Assembly: GCA_015680685.1 (NCBI GenBank)
Contig: MNCI01003377.1
Location: 200,535 to 264,534 of the forward strand
Direction: 5' to 3'
DNA length: 64,000 bases
From: Gnetum montanum
Lineage: Eukaryota > Streptophyta > Gnetopsida > Gnetales > Gnetaceae
The position numbers and the translations under genes are program-made. Below the pieces are notes generated by a model, which worked only from the letters and a program-made list of their open reading frames with translations, searched no databases and had not been told where the DNA came from. Of this stretch, positions 1-12,059 are shown in pieces (within the stretch, counting starts at the first letter, position 1; every line of letters starts with the position of its first letter).

Positions 1-934
1 GACTATCCTTTAAATGCCTTGTGGGAATCCTAACTACCTCTGTTATGTCAAGCATACTTCGGGTTACAAGTAGGGGCTCGTCATGATTGTCTCTTTCATG
101 ATGCCTGTGATGTCTGCGTGATTCCCTACTCTCCCTACATCCTTGCCCTTGTCCTCTCTCTCGACTCTCCCATCGAGGTCTCTCATCCTTTTTACTTTTA
201 TCCTCACCTTTATGTTCATGGTGGATGCTCCCAGATGTGGAAGGAGAGGGTGAGTGATGTGAAGAAGGGGAAGAAGAAGGGGAACCATCGCCATGACGAT
301 GTTTCTTGCCTTCTCTTCGGCTGCTACGGCCCTGATCGTGGTGACGATCAAAGTGCCCGTCCTTAGCATGAGTAGTTGTTCCCTCTGTGAACAGCTAGTG
401 TTCACGGGCATCAGAACCAGGGATATGTATCGTTGATCATAGGTTCTAATACTCATCCTCCTCACCATCATTAGGAGGGGGAACATCCTTTGCTAAAGAA
501 CCCATGATAAAGGGTTCCTCATCTCCTATTTCGCTAAGGACATGCAGGGCTTTGCCCTTCAGAATAGTATGTTGACTCTCCTGCCTTAAGTCTCTCATAT
601 GTTGGGCATTTGTGGGAAAATAATCCCTCATGTCAAAATCTTCCACAACGTATTCAGTGTAATGTTCTTGCATGCCAATCTGTACCAAGGCACGGAAAAG
701 CATACAGGAGATTGATCGATCTGGGGGTAACACGATGTTACCTTGCAAATCTCTCCACCGCAGTTGTTCGTCTTGATGGAGAACAAAAGTAAAATTAGGA
801 AAATACTCATCGGGATGAGTATATGTCATCTTATACTGCTTAGGACTTGATTGATTTTGGTTATGTTTTTTATGTTGCCAACTGTCTCTAGTATGGTCCT
901 TAGGTGGTGAGTTGCTCTTATGAGAAGAAGGCAT
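1..934 (-). pseudogene. gag: gag, N-terminal part (Athila-like Gypsy family), runs off left edge
   Basis: Minus-strand gag start of an LTR retrotransposon; Gag forms the virus-like particle. The ATG at 934 opens a 162-residue frame that stops at 446. The same protein continues in another frame to position 1, as a basic Arg/His/Ser/Pro-rich stretch. Its end (about 60-1) matches, residue by residue, the gag fragment at 33894-34030 (shared MLDIT and VRIPTRH motifs), so a frameshift and stops have broken one ORF. The start lies about 140 bp after the PBS at 1058-1077, a normal leader length. The capsid-like domain and knuckle would lie left of the window. ORFs on the opposite strand here are shadows. 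Confidence 0.8.
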
Positions 935-1057
935 TTTTATTGGTGTGCTAATTTTACCATTATATATAAATTTTATTTTGATTAACCCGAAGGTTTGTTA
1001 AGGCTCACAACGATGTGAGTGATATCCCTTATGTTCTATTAGGCACACAAACACTTA

Positions 1058-1077
1058 GTCCCCAGCAACGGTGCCAA
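1058..1077 (-). promoter_or_regulatory. Primer-binding site, tRNA-Asp type
   Basis: Read on the minus strand the site is TGGCACCGTTGCTGGGGA, directly next to the LTR end. It differs from the complement of the plant tRNA-Asp 3' end (TGGCGCCGTTGCCGGGGA) at two positions, both explicable as deamination at CpG. It marks the LTR at 1078-2247 as the 5' LTR of the element whose gag runs to position 1. A tRNA-Asp primer is typical of Athila-type plant Gypsy elements. Confidence 0.8.
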
Positions 1078-2247
1078 TGATTAGTGGCGAGGTACCCCTA
1101 CACTCAACCATACGAAACAAGCATAGCACACGCTATCTAGTCGAACTCTGTAGACTAAATGCCTAAACGCCCCATGGAACACTTGGGGTTAATCATTCGT
1201 TGTCTTCCCAGACTTACTTGTTGTTGTCAAGATGTATGGTTAAGTAAGTCCGAGGTATATGATTTTTCTGGTCTTTTATGGTTTTTCTCCTATGCTATGA
1301 GGTGAAGGGTTGAGGAAGCTAACTAACTCTAACTAAGGACCTAAGTCTAAATTAACTAGCGTCAGCATCCGTTCCCACTTACCGTACATACCTTGAACTA
1401 TGCAACTATGGCTACCAAATGCTAATCGTCACTGGGATCACCACACATAATGCACGTGCTCGAAGTGGTCATACTGAGACACCTAACTAGCCTACGTGTG
1501 ATAAGCAGCCGATACCTTGACTAGCCGTACACACCCGTAGGTGCTCGTAGCCAAGTCGTACTTACCCCACATTCTAGGAGTGAAGGGTGAGAAGTCCTAA
1601 CTAGCCTAAGTGCGATAAGCAGCCGATTCCTTGACTAGCCTTACACACTAGGACTACCACTGGGATTACCAAGCATAGATCCTGGAATACGCTACTGGGT
1701 TACCAAGTAGTCTCAATGCTTGTAATCAAGTCGTACTCATACCGCATGCAACGAGCAGCTGATTCCTTGACTAGCCGTACACATCCTTAGATGCTTGTAA
1801 TCAATTCATACTCGTACCGCGTTATAGGAAAGCAATAAATAACAATAAATAAAATCCTATCCATGCACTTCAAGGTTTATCCAATCAAGTTCGTCTTTAT
1901 TGTCGTACACAACTTGCGTTCAGGTACAAAGTTGCTCGAATAAAGAGCCGTTCACTCTAGGACTCCTACTGCGGGCACATGGGAAATTAATCTAACTTTG
2001 GAGTGATCAAACTGCCAGAGCTTCGCTACTTCTACCTAGGATGGAAAATGAGGGGAGTGCCACCTCTTATTTATAGATTTGGCGGTGGACCGTGATATCG
2101 CGTACGCGATATCGCAAGGGACGACTCGATATCGCGGTGGCCGCGATATCGCATACGTGATATCATGGCTTGTGCATATANCTCGATATCACGGTGGCCG
2201 CGATATCGCATACGTGATATCATGGCTTGTGCATATACATCTCATCA
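1078..2247 (-). repeat. 5' LTR, subfamily A-a, minus strand
   Basis: The right end reads TGATGA and the left end TAATCA on the minus strand, next to the PBS. U3 (about 2080-2247) is packed with GATATC palindromes. A TATA box (TATAAATA) lies at 2068-2075 on the minus strand. The R-U5 part matches the LTRs at 33352 and 47675 (subfamily A-a). At about 1170 bp it is longer than the relatives (about 820-900 bp), because of a 57-bp duplication in U3 and repeated tracts in U5 at about 1500-1530, 1610-1650 and 1750-1790, all containing CCTTGACTAGCC. Confidence 0.85.
2125..2238 (-). repeat. 57-bp tandem duplication in LTR U3, with N at junction
   Basis: Two adjacent 57-bp units (2125-2181 and 2182-2238) differ at about one base apart from their junction ends. 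Each carries GATATC palindromes. The only ambiguous base of the window (2181) is the last base of unit 1, so the copy number here may be an assembly approximation. Confidence 0.85.
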
Positions 2248-3871
2248 CTAGGAATCTAAAAAATTATAAAATTTATAGGAATTATGGAGTTATAATAATT
2301 TTATCTACTGTCATATGTTTAGGTGATGATGCAACTCTAGACTTGATTTTGGATTTAATAGAGTCCTAATTCATCTTTCTTGGTAAAGTGATTAAATCAT
2401 AACTTGAGTATTGATCCATATATGATTGTTAGCTATTGTTCTTGAATCTTCTCATTATTATGGCTTAATCAATTCATTTAGAAGTTATGGATAAGGATTC
2501 CTCTACTTGAATTAGTTGGAACATTGGGTTATTTCTTAGGAATTGTGAGATCTCTTTGGATGATGTTTTCATTCTTTGTTTGATAATGAAATTTCATGAG
2601 ATTAGTTTGGATTTGATGACATTATGCTATGCATATATTAGTATCCTTATGAGGATCCCTTGGTTTGATGAAATGAATTCTTTTGTTTGGGTTGTTATCT
2701 TTACCATTAGTTTGGTTGTCATGGTTGTATGTTTGTTGGTTGGTTGGATGATGGAGCTAGCATTGGGTTTATGTGGCCAATTGGGGATGGGTTTCCTAGA
2801 GATGGTTTTGATGATTAACCTCCACTATAGAGTGCACTAGTGTGGCTCTTACTATAGGCACCATTTCATAGGAGATGGTGATTGCATAGCTCATTAATCC
2901 TTTTATTTTTGATTTTTGTCTTAGAACATTAGAGGTGATGTCCTATGTGATGCCTCTAGCATCAGTATATTTGGGAAATGTTGAAAGTGATGTTTTGGTT
3001 GATACTTCATGTTCCAATTGAGACTAATAATAAATTCATGTGCATGGTAATTTGATATTTGGTTTAGATACATGTTGGTTTTTACTTTTGGCAAGTACAC
3101 ATAATAACATAATACACATAGACATTGAATGTGGTGCATGCTAGCCTCCTTGTCTATGATGACGTTTGGAGTGGGAAAATCTTAGTTTTGGCATTGTATG
3201 ATGAATGGATGTTATGGCTATGTATTTATATGTTTTTCTAGATGTCTTGGATGGTTGTTTGCTTGTTGTGCTAACATGTTTTATATGTCAACCATACTCC
3301 CCTTAATCCTTATGAGATCTTACCATTTGATGATTGGAGATGTTGCACAGGTTTCTCATTTATTTTTATACTAATAACCCATTTTATTTTTAGGTTGATT
3401 AGTTTGGGAAGGGGATGGAGCTCTTGGAGGATTGTTATGATGATATGAGCTTGATGATATTATGTCTTATGTTAGAGGTTTGGCTGTTATATGTTGGAAT
3501 TTTTAGCATTGTATTAGACATTAATTCTCTTTCTATTTATGGATTTATGGATCATGTATGGATTAGACTAGTGGTGTTATATCATTCATACATACTATGA
3601 GATTTAGTTTTGTAGTTTCTATTATTCTATTCCTTTTCCAACATTTTTATATTTATATGATTCTATTATCATGTATTTCTCTCTTTCACTATGAGTTATT
3701 TTCTCTTTTGTTTTCTTTGGGGTCATTGCTTCATTCTAGGTTTGTTTGTTCCTTTCACTATGTAGTACATTCATTTATATCTCTAGCCATGACCAATTTC
3801 TTTGTTAGGGATTCTATCCAATGTAATTCTTTCCAAATTAAGACATAAAAAGAAGGGTGTTACACCAAGGT
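2248..3871. other. T/G-rich sequence without recognisable gene; possible LTR remnant ending at 3871
   Basis: No ORF longer than about 95 codons, and no retroelement motif that I recognise. The end at 3862-3871 (GGGTGTTACA) is a common plant LTR terminus and abuts the broken gag at 3872, so part of this may be a solo LTR inserted in that gag. No target-site duplication of CCAAG was found upstream, so this is only a suggestion. A GT-AG intron-like stretch (about 3350-3394) is probably chance. Confidence 0.3.
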
Positions 3872-5160
3872 TTCATTAAGGGATTCATGATTTCCTTATT
3901 TCCATCCTTGGATTTATTTCTTCAAGTTAAATATCCTAGAGTACATTTGATATTTATTGTTGAACAACTCCAACATTGTACTCCATCTATAGATAGATTC
4001 CAACTCCAAAGACTAATACCATCCTTCAACTTCTTTGATAAGTGTCATAGGAATATTTTGAGTTATTGCCACTCATTTTCAATGTTCTAAAAGACATAGG
4101 CATCATGAAAGAATTGCAAATGATGTTGTGGATAAACATTATACCCTCCCTCAAACTTAGGGAGGTTGTTCATATCAAGCCATTTGATTCGACCATCCTT
4201 CTAATGCCTAGTGGAAATATGAACTACCTCTAAAATGTTTATCATGCTTCTCATAGCAGGCATTGGTTCATCATGATCATCATATTCATGATGGTTCCTA
4301 TCATGGTGATGTTTCCTATGATGTGGCATGTTATGCCTGCATTTTTTATGATGTTTGTTCTCTTCTTATTATTGTCTATGCTATCTCCTTCCATCTTTAT
4401 GATTAGGTCTCCTATCATCTCCATCTTGGCCTCAAGTAGTTCTTCTTCAATATCAGTTATGTTTTTCCTTATTAGAGTTTAATGATAAGGAGGATGATGA
4501 GGGTGGTAGACTAGAAGAGTTGTACTGGATTGCCATTTTCCTTTGGTGCCTTAGTTTTTCTTTTGGTGAACAATTGGGGGATCTTGGCCTTAAGGTTCCC
4601 TTGGTTCTGGAACTAGTTCTCCCCTTACCTTGGTTACTTGCCAAGATTAAATGTAACCATTGATAAGTCATGTTATCCTCACTAAAGGGAGGAGGACCTT
4701 GGCATTGAGATTACCTAAATGGAAAGTTTGGATCCTCCTTTTGTGATTGTAAAAATATTGAGATCAAAACCTTTTTACACTTAGAGGCTTCATGGAATGT
4801 CACCATGAGTTTATCTCTTTTAAGTTGGGTTTTTGTTGGTTGATATTCTCTAGAGAGATTCTCCTTCATTTTGTAACCTAGGATTGATGATTCAACACCT
4901 AATTTTATAAAAGCTTCCATGAACATTAAGGAATAGACAAATCAAGGGGTAATACAATGTTGCCCTCCAAGTCTCTCAAGTGTAATTGTTCATCTTGATA
5001 GATGATGAAAGTGCATTCTAGATAATAGAGATCTATATGTGCATAGAAAACCTTCACTTTTTGAGGTACCTCACTAGTATTTCTTCTAGGTCTATGATGT
5101 TGCTAGTTAGAATCAACAATAGGTGATGAATCAACCCTATAAGAAAAAATATCTTTAGTT
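3872..5160 (-). pseudogene. gag: gag fragment with capsid-like domain, minus strand
   Basis: Degenerate gag on the minus strand. About 4900-4700 aligns with the gag N-terminus at 934-446. About 4060-3880 encodes the retrotransposon gag domain, with the recognisable pieces EVEGWYQSLELESI, RWSTMLELFNNKYQ and IQGWK, as in the copies at 19260 and 38500. The reading frame shifts repeatedly and carries in-frame stops. It follows the PBS remnant at 5285-5304 and the LTR at 5305-6143 and is cut at 3872; no downstream knuckle or pol is left. Confidence 0.75.
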
Positions 5161-5284
5161 TGCTCTTATGTAGTATGCCTAAGAAATTATTATTATTATT
5201 TTTATAGGTGATGCATTTTATTTTTACAATTACTTTGTATGATTTCACTATCTAAAAACACTTGGTGCACACAACTAAAACGTA

Positions 5285-5304
5285 CATCCTAGTAATGATG
5301 TCAA
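5285..5304 (-). promoter_or_regulatory. Decayed tRNA-Asp-type primer-binding site
   Basis: On the minus strand TTGACATCATTACTAGGATG sits exactly where the better preserved PBS copies lie relative to the LTR end. It keeps only part of the tRNA-Asp complement, so the call rests mainly on position. Confidence 0.5.
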
Positions 5305-6143
5305 TGATGAGCAACAGGTATTCTGTACACACAACTATATGAATTACTAGTGTGTATGCATAATTTGGTTGAATTAAGTGAAATTATTTTATCTAAGTGG
5401 CCTATATCCTTAGATAGTTAAATACATGATTACTCGTCATTGTCTTTCCAATCATCACTTATTCTAATTTGTTCGTATGGCTAAGTGTGACTAATGTGTA
5501 AGATATTTATTTTTGTAATTTTTATCATTTTATTTATTTTTAGAATAGTTAAATAAAGAAAGGGTAGAGTATTTAATTTTACTAATTAATTAGCTACACT
5601 ATCCTAAACATGGAGCATCCATTTCCACTCTTTGTACATATCTTGAACATATGCTAACACTACTGGTTTACTAAGTGTTTATTGCTGGGTGTACCAAGTA
5701 TTCATTGCTGGGATTACTAAGCATTAGTATATTATGCTTGGAGTGGTCATAATTACATTACTAAAAAATTTATAATATTAAATACTTGAAAAAAATATGT
5801 TTGAAGTAAAATACTGGAAAATAAACTTAAAGTAATCCAAGTGCTGTAATGCATAGAAGAAGTCTCAATTTTATTATTGTTCATAAAACTATGTTCAAGT
5901 ATATTTTGCACTCAAATAAAATTCCATACAGTTAATTCAAAACATGTTGCAAGCACTTAAAGGAAAATTTTTGCTAACTACAAGAGTTTGGCTAAGGAAG
6001 TGACCAAATGATGTCATAAATATGATTCATATGCACACTTATAGAGGCTTTGAGAGGATTAGCATTGACACACATGTGCTAATGCATCATAAGATACATT
6101 GATGGGCATGCATCAACACAATTTTCATATTATTACTTCATCA
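5305..6143 (-). repeat. 5' LTR, subfamily B-like, minus strand
   Basis: An 839-bp LTR bounded by TGATGA at the left (terminal inverted CA on the minus strand) and CATCA at 6143. It aligns in order with the LTRs at 14518-15411 and 31545-32452: accepted landmarks are the AACTATATGAA-like block after the left end, the TACCAAGTGTTTATTGCTGGG block, and a U3 with repeated TGCATC-type words near 6080-6115. It lacks GATATC arrays. Confidence 0.7.
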
Positions 6144-7303
6144 AAAATGAAAAGTATCTTGAGTTGTTTCAAAGTAAAAAATTTTTATATGAAAGCTATC
6201 AAGGATTTCATCTTAAATAAAAGTAGCCTTTTGAAGATCAAAGTAATGAATATTAGGAATATTTGAAATGTGGAAGCTCTTCAACCAAGAAAATTATTAA
6301 ATTTGGAGTAAGTTGGATACACAACATATGCCTCTTAGACATGATTATCTTGTCATTTTAATCTTGGGAATTTGTGTTTTCATCTACAATGACCTCCTCT
6401 CTTAAAGCATTAGCACCTGTAGAATCATGTAAATATAATAAAAAAAAAGTAAAGATAGTAATAGCAATAACCTAAATAATAATGGCCATAAAATAATAGT
6501 GAGAAGATAAGAAAGTTATCATGAAGGAAGGAAGGACAATCTATGACAAAATGTGGACAATTTGGGAGTGATAAAAGGCACTTGAAGAATAGTGCAATGT
6601 AAAGTAAGAGTGGTTTCTATAGATGAAAAATGATAGTTATGATTAGGTCACATGTCACATCCAAATAGACTCATTTTTACTTGGTAAGACCTAAGGAATA
6701 TTCTATTCTAAGTTGGCTATCCCCATCACATACTCATCACCCTTGTCATGAACTTTGATGTAAGAAAATGCTTGTCATTGTTCTTGTTAAAAGATTAACT
6801 ACATAAAAACACTTGTGAATTACCCTATCATAAGACTAGTTGCATCAAAATACTTATGAACACTTCTATCATAAGCATGATTACTTTGTGAGTTCAAAAA
6901 ATGTTCTAATTCTATATGAAACAACTATAGGATGAATAGTAAGAAAACTCATTCAAGAACTTTAAATCATAACTACTCATATCAATCTCTTTATGAGTAC
7001 TCCTATTACCCATTAGATTACCATTTTTAGCTTGAAATTCCTTGGCATAACAACTATCTCTATCAAGAATAACTTTGGGTTGAATAGGACCATATTGCAT
7101 GCTTGAAAGGTGTTCTCATTCTAACTATCTCTATCATTGCTGTGATAGTCTTTCTCATAACAAAAAAATTTATGACATGTTATGATGACCACAATTACAA
7201 CTAGGATTAATCAATAAAGATCAAAAGTAAACACTATTTGAGATAAAATCATGAACAAAAAGAAGAAAATGAAGCTAAGTGTGATTGTTCCTATGGGGTA
7301 AAA
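6144..7303. other. AT-rich sequence with no recognisable feature
   Basis: I see no ORF above about 60 codons with family features, no LTR ends and no repeats of note. It is probably decayed transposon or intergenic DNA. Confidence 0.5.
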
Positions 7304-7345
7304 CCCTAAACCCTAAACCCTAAACCCTAAACCCTAAACCCTAAA
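7304..7345 (+). repeat. Interstitial telomere-type repeat (CCCTAAA)6
   Basis: Six perfect copies of the plant (Arabidopsis-type) telomere repeat CCCTAAA, 42 bp with no mismatch, preceded by AAA. The flanks are not telomeric. The array joins directly to a 31-bp minisatellite. Perfect preservation contrasts with the decayed surroundings. Confidence 0.97.
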
Positions 7346-7346
7346 C

Positions 7347-7655
7347 CATGACTACTCCTATTAGTCTTAGGAGCGATCATGATTTCTTCTATTAGCATTG
7401 GGATCAATCATGATCATCCTTGTTACTCTTGGAAGCCATCATGACTACTCCTATCAAGCCAAAGAGTCATTATGACTAACCTTGTTATCCCTAGAAGCTC
7501 TTATAACCATGTCTATAAAAACTTAGAAGCCCTCATGCCCATTCTTGTTGAGCTAGGAAGCCTTGAGGACCATCCCTATTAGGCCTAGAAGCCCTCATAA
7601 CCATTCCTATCAAGTAGAAAAAGATTTATGATCATCCCTATCACACTGCAAAGCT
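7347..7655 (+). repeat. Degenerate 31-bp minisatellite, about 10 units
   Basis: Consecutive units start with CATGA or a variant and end in AGAAGCCCT-like sequence; the first five are exactly 31 bp (7347-7377, 7378-7408, 7409-7439, 7440-7470, 7471-7501). Later units vary from 29 to 33 bp. The approximate consensus is CATGACYATTCCTATTAG followed by a CTAGAAGCCCT block. Confidence 0.85.
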
Positions 7656-8119
7656 CCCAAGATCAAGAAAACTTTGTGAGAAGATATTTAAAGTGCTAGA
7701 AAATCCTTGAAATAAATTAGAAGCTTATGAAATTGGAAAGAATTCCATAATAATTACTTTCTAACGACCATCCTTGTTAAACCCCAATAATACTCAGAGA
7801 ATCAAGAAATTTATTTTAAGATTTTAAAAGAAAGAATTTTAGTTGAAAGAATAAAATATCCTTTGGCATAGTACCATTAGCCTATAATTTTAGTCAAGTA
7901 AGAATTAGTGGGATCTATAGGAAAAGTGGGATCTACACCTAATTTGATTTAAGTAAAGAAAATAGTAAGACATGTCAACTTAAGACTTAGTATTAATACT
8001 TATCAAGAGTTAGTTAACCCATAAAAATGAAAGAGTAGTTATGCTACACCATGTCAATCATGTAATAAACTCTAACCTCAATTGGAACCTATATAAAGAT
8101 ATTTAAACTAGTTGAGAAT
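7656..8119. other. AT-rich sequence, nothing recognised
   Basis: No feature that I can support lies between the minisatellite and the possible gag of the chromovirus-like element. Confidence 0.4.
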
Positions 8120-9239
8120 GATTAGAAAGTATATAATTCTATAACTACTATAATGAAGTTGAAGCACCATAAAATGAAGTTCAAAAGGAGATCAACCTCA
8201 TGTTCCAGTTCATCTTATGTTAGCATAGACAACATATTGATGAGTCATGGAGTAATGCATAAACCTCCAAATAAAGTAGCTACATAAGAGGATCCAAGAA
8301 TTTGAGGTAAATTAGAAGAAGGTCCATGATGCTACTTGTTAACTTGATGCATAACACAAGAATTTGAAACAAAGGAAAACTACATAGTTGGGTGAAGTTA
8401 ATCAAAAGTTAGACATAGTAATGTCTAAAATCCAAAGACAACAAAGATCTAGATCTAGTATGAAGGTTTTTTTATGACCTATTATTTACATTGAAATTGT
8501 GTACTAAGCCCCAGAATCCAAAAACTTTAAATGGTTCTCTTTGCATTTTTAAGAACTATGAAGAGATGAAGCAATGATGTGTAACAACAAAACAAGTAGT
8601 AGTGAATTCACAAAAGCTAACTTAAGAAAAGAACCAATGAAACTATTTTCATTGCAGTTGAAATAAACTAAAAATAAATTTACCATTACTTCAAAGAAGA
8701 GATCTACAACCTAACAACAACGTAACTTTGCTTCCCAAAAGCAAAAAACTACAAACCCTAAGAAGAAGGTTACCTTGAAGAAGATTACTACTTCCACAAA
8801 AGTAGGTTTGTAAAAATTTAAAATTTACTTAATTTGTATTTCTAGTTTAATTTTTAAAGAAGATATTTTATTTCTCATTGATTATGGTACATTAAAGAAT
8901 TTTCTTTTAACTAAGCAAGCCAAATAATTAGGACTTAAATATGTACATACAAAGAACATCAATGTTCAACTTGAATATAATAAAAAAGGAATTGCTAGTG
9001 GATAGTTTTTTGAATTTTAACTAGCTCAATATCCTACAACCTAAGGAATGTCATTAATTACTACTAATAATATTGTTACAAGTTTTCAATCTTGTACCTT
9101 ACATCTTTTGACTTTTGAGAGATTCAAAGTACTTAGGAGGGTAGAAATAGGGTTGGGAACCAATACAACTTCAATCACATAGGAAAAACTATTAATATAA
9201 AAAGAATAAATATCTATATTAGTTAAAATTAATAGTAAA
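8120..9239 (+). pseudogene. Probable gag-protease remnant of chromovirus-like Gypsy element
   Basis: Around 8870-9000 the plus strand reads like a Gypsy aspartic protease: a DYGTLKNF segment where DSGATHNF is expected, then a LGLK motif, followed by VQLE- and ASG-like text. The catalytic DSG would be DYG here, hence inactive. The upstream part (8120-8860) is too decayed to assign but is where gag should be. The order fits: RT of the same kind resumes at 10690 after the LINE insertion. Weak on its own, supported by position. Confidence 0.45.
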
Positions 9240-10675
9240 ATAAAGGTTTAATTGTCAGAAGAATTAGAAAATTTTCAGGAAGTATTTTGAAGAGGTAATT
9301 AGAATTAGGATTGCTTTGCAAATTTAATTTTGGACCAAATGAAAAGTTGCATTTAGAAAATTGTTATTTCCATTTCCAAAAATAAAGAAGACAAAAAATT
9401 ATGCAAGCTATAGAGTGATCAAGCTAATGAGCTACATTATTAAGCTTTGGAACAAAGTCATAGATTAATGTCTTAGACTTGAATCAACAGTGTTAAAAAT
9501 CAATTTGGATTGATGCCAGGGAGATCTATTATAGAGGCCAATTTCTTGATGCAACAATTGATGGAAAATTTAAAAAAACATAGAAAAATCTACATATGAG
9601 CTTCATTGGCTTGGAAAACGAATATGATAGAGTGCCTAGAGATATTATTTGGTGGTTCACATAGAGGAAAAACATCCCCAAGGAATACATTAAAGTGATT
9701 CAAGATATGTATGAAGAAGCTACCACAAAAATTAGAACAACTTGTGAAATAACATCTAATTTTTCAGTCACAATAGGTCTAATAAAGGATTTTCACTTAT
9801 TACATACTTATTTGTCATTATTATGGATGAATTTATACAAGAAAATATAAGATGAAATCCCTTGGTGTATGCTATTTGTAGATGATATTGTGTTGGTTGA
9901 TATAGCTTGAGAAAATATTAATTCTACCATGGACAAGTGGAGACATGCTCTAGAATCAAAAGGCTTATAAACTAGCAAAAGTAAGATAAAATATATAGAA
10001 TGAAATTTTAATAATAGCATAAACAATGATGAAATAGAAGTGATAATTTAAGATCAAAAAGTCTCTCACTACAAACAACTACCTAGGATTAGTTTTCCAA
10101 TCAAATAGTAAAATTAATAAATACATAACAAATAAAATTAAGGTAGGATGACCAAAATAGATATAGGATAGTGGTGTTCTATGTGATAAAATAATACCAA
10201 TAATATTAAAGAAAAATTATACAAGATAGCAATCAAACTCACTATCTTATATGGTGATGAGTGTTTGGTAATAAAAAAGAGGCATGAACAACAAATTAGT
10301 GTGGCAGAAATGTAAATGTTTTAATGGATATTAAATGTTACTAGAAGATATAAACTACATAATGTAGAAATAAAAGGAATACTTGAAATGTATTCTTTTT
10401 CAAATAAGCTAGAAGAATGATGGCTTAGATGAGTTAGACATGTGCAAAGAAGATCATATAATGAGCCTATAAATAAATGTTACTATATCACTATTCTAGG
10501 AAAGCCATCGAAAGGAAGACCAAAGAAGAGATGGGAAAAAATAAATGAAAGATAATTTGAAAAAACTACAACTAAAAAAAAAGATCTAACTCTTCATAGA
10601 GGCTAATGAAAAAAAAGAACACATGTAGCCAAACCTATTTTATTCAAATAAGAATAGGATGTAAGTAATGATAAT
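9240..10675 (+). mobile_element. Degenerate LINE (non-LTR retrotransposon), 3' part with RT
   Basis: Plus-strand remnant of a plant LINE reverse transcriptase. Visible blocks in order: NQFGLMPGRS (about 9500), a KTNMI-type ENEYDRVPR block (about 9620), QDMYEEATT (about 9700), EIPWCMLFVDDIVLVD with the FVDD core at 9875-9886, NYLGLVFQSN (about 10080), SGVLCDKIIP (about 10170) and a C-terminal WLRWVRH-like stretch near 10430. The end ATGTAGCCAAACCTATTTTA (10622-10641) resembles the 3' tail common in this plant LINE family. Stops and frameshifts are frequent. The 5' boundary is uncertain. Confidence 0.8.
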
Positions 10676-10689
10676 TTAAGGATTCTAAG

Positions 10690-11990
10690 AAACTATGATA
10701 TAGGCATGAGATTGAACATGAAATAAAGGTTATTCTTGGAATGAAAGTAGTATCAAAAGAACCTTATCAATTTTTTGTCAAATAAACTAAAGAACTTAAA
10801 ACTTAAATTTATCAACTACATAGTGAAGGCAAGATCACATCTAATGTATCTTGTTAAGAAGCATGAGTACTATTTATCGAAAAGAAGGATGGAATTCTTC
10901 ATCTTTGCATTGATTACCAAGCCCTAAATAAGCTAATAATCAAGAATATGTCTCCACTCATAGAATAGATAATTTATTTGATCAATTATCTGGTGTATCA
11001 TATTTTTTCCAAGATTGTCTTGAAATTAAGAAACCACACTATTCAAATTAAAAATGACATTGAGAAGGTAGCATTCCACACAAGGTATGATTTATATGAA
11101 TTTTTTGTTATGCCTTTTGGATAAACAAAAATTTCCTCTACATTCATGACTTTAATGCAAACTATCTTTCTTAAGTATTTAGATAAGTTTGTAAGAGTAT
11201 TTATTAATGATATACTTATATATTCCAAAATAAGAAAGAATCATATCTTTTATTTACAATAGGTAATGAATCTACCACAAAGACATAAATTGAAAGCTAA
11301 TGTTTCATAATGTAAATTATTTAAGACAAAGGTTATCTATCTAGGGCATATCATGTCAAAAGATTATATTAAGTCTGATCTTGAAAAGCTAAGAGCTATC
11401 AAGGACTAGTATTAACCTAAGGATGTTTTTGAAGTTAGAAGAATTTTAGGGTTTGAAAGATTTAAGTAATTTTCATTAAATATTTTTGAATTATTGTAGC
11501 TCCATTAACAAATTTTCTATAGAAAAAGAAGAATTTTAATTTCAATGATCATTGTAAATAACCTTTTCATTAGATTAAGTTGTTATTAATCAAAATTCCT
11601 ATCCTAAAAATACCATATCCAAAACTACCCTTTTAGGTATTGACTAATGCTTGAGGGATTGGAATTGGATTTATCTTATCCCAAGATGAAAGAATGATAT
11701 CATATGATTTCTAAAAGCTACAAGAATTTGAATACAAATATCCTACTTAAGAGTTGGAGTTGTTGGTTCTTATACATGCCTTAAAGGTTTGGTGTCATTA
11801 TCGTTGTGATAAGAAATTTAATTTGAAACTAGATTGCAAGAGATTGGAATATTTACAAAAATAACAAGCCATTAATTTAAGATAGAGAATGTAGATCAAA
11901 TTATCAGCAGATACAATTTCAAAGTGAAAAACATTCTAGGTAAGAAAAAGGTTGTTATAGATGCTTTAAGTAGAATGTGGATTATGATGA
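10690..11990 (+). pseudogene. pol: Gypsy pol: reverse transcriptase-RNase H remnant (chromovirus-like)
   Basis: Plus-strand RT blocks in order: SKEPYQFF (about 10755), [18 protein letters not shown] (about 10880), HTIQIKNDIEKVAFHTRY (about 11035), FFVMPFG (about 11102), FVRVFINDILIYSK (active-site block at 11200-11211), QRHKLKANVS and YLGHIMSK (about 11340), EVRRILGFERF (about 11430). The catalytic pair normally reads DD; here it is ND, consistent with a G-to-A change, so the enzyme is dead even without its stops. RNase H decays from about 11600. The CIDYRALNK plus FLDDILIYS pattern is typical of chromoviruses. Confidence 0.85.
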
Positions 11991-12059
11991 TTAATACAAT
12001 TACTACTATAATGAAATATGACCTTTAAAAAGATCTTCTATAGAATTTATACTTTGAAA

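Noticed and set aside
118-366. 82-codon plus-strand frame
   Set aside because: Antisense shadow of gag, which matches gag copies elsewhere residue by residue.
2556-2840. 94-codon hydrophobic frame that might be a small membrane protein
   Set aside because: T/G-biased sequence with no start context, homologue or neighbour; likely compositional.
3350-3394. GT-AG intron-like stretch with pyrimidine tract
   Set aside because: No coding sequence on either side to support exons.
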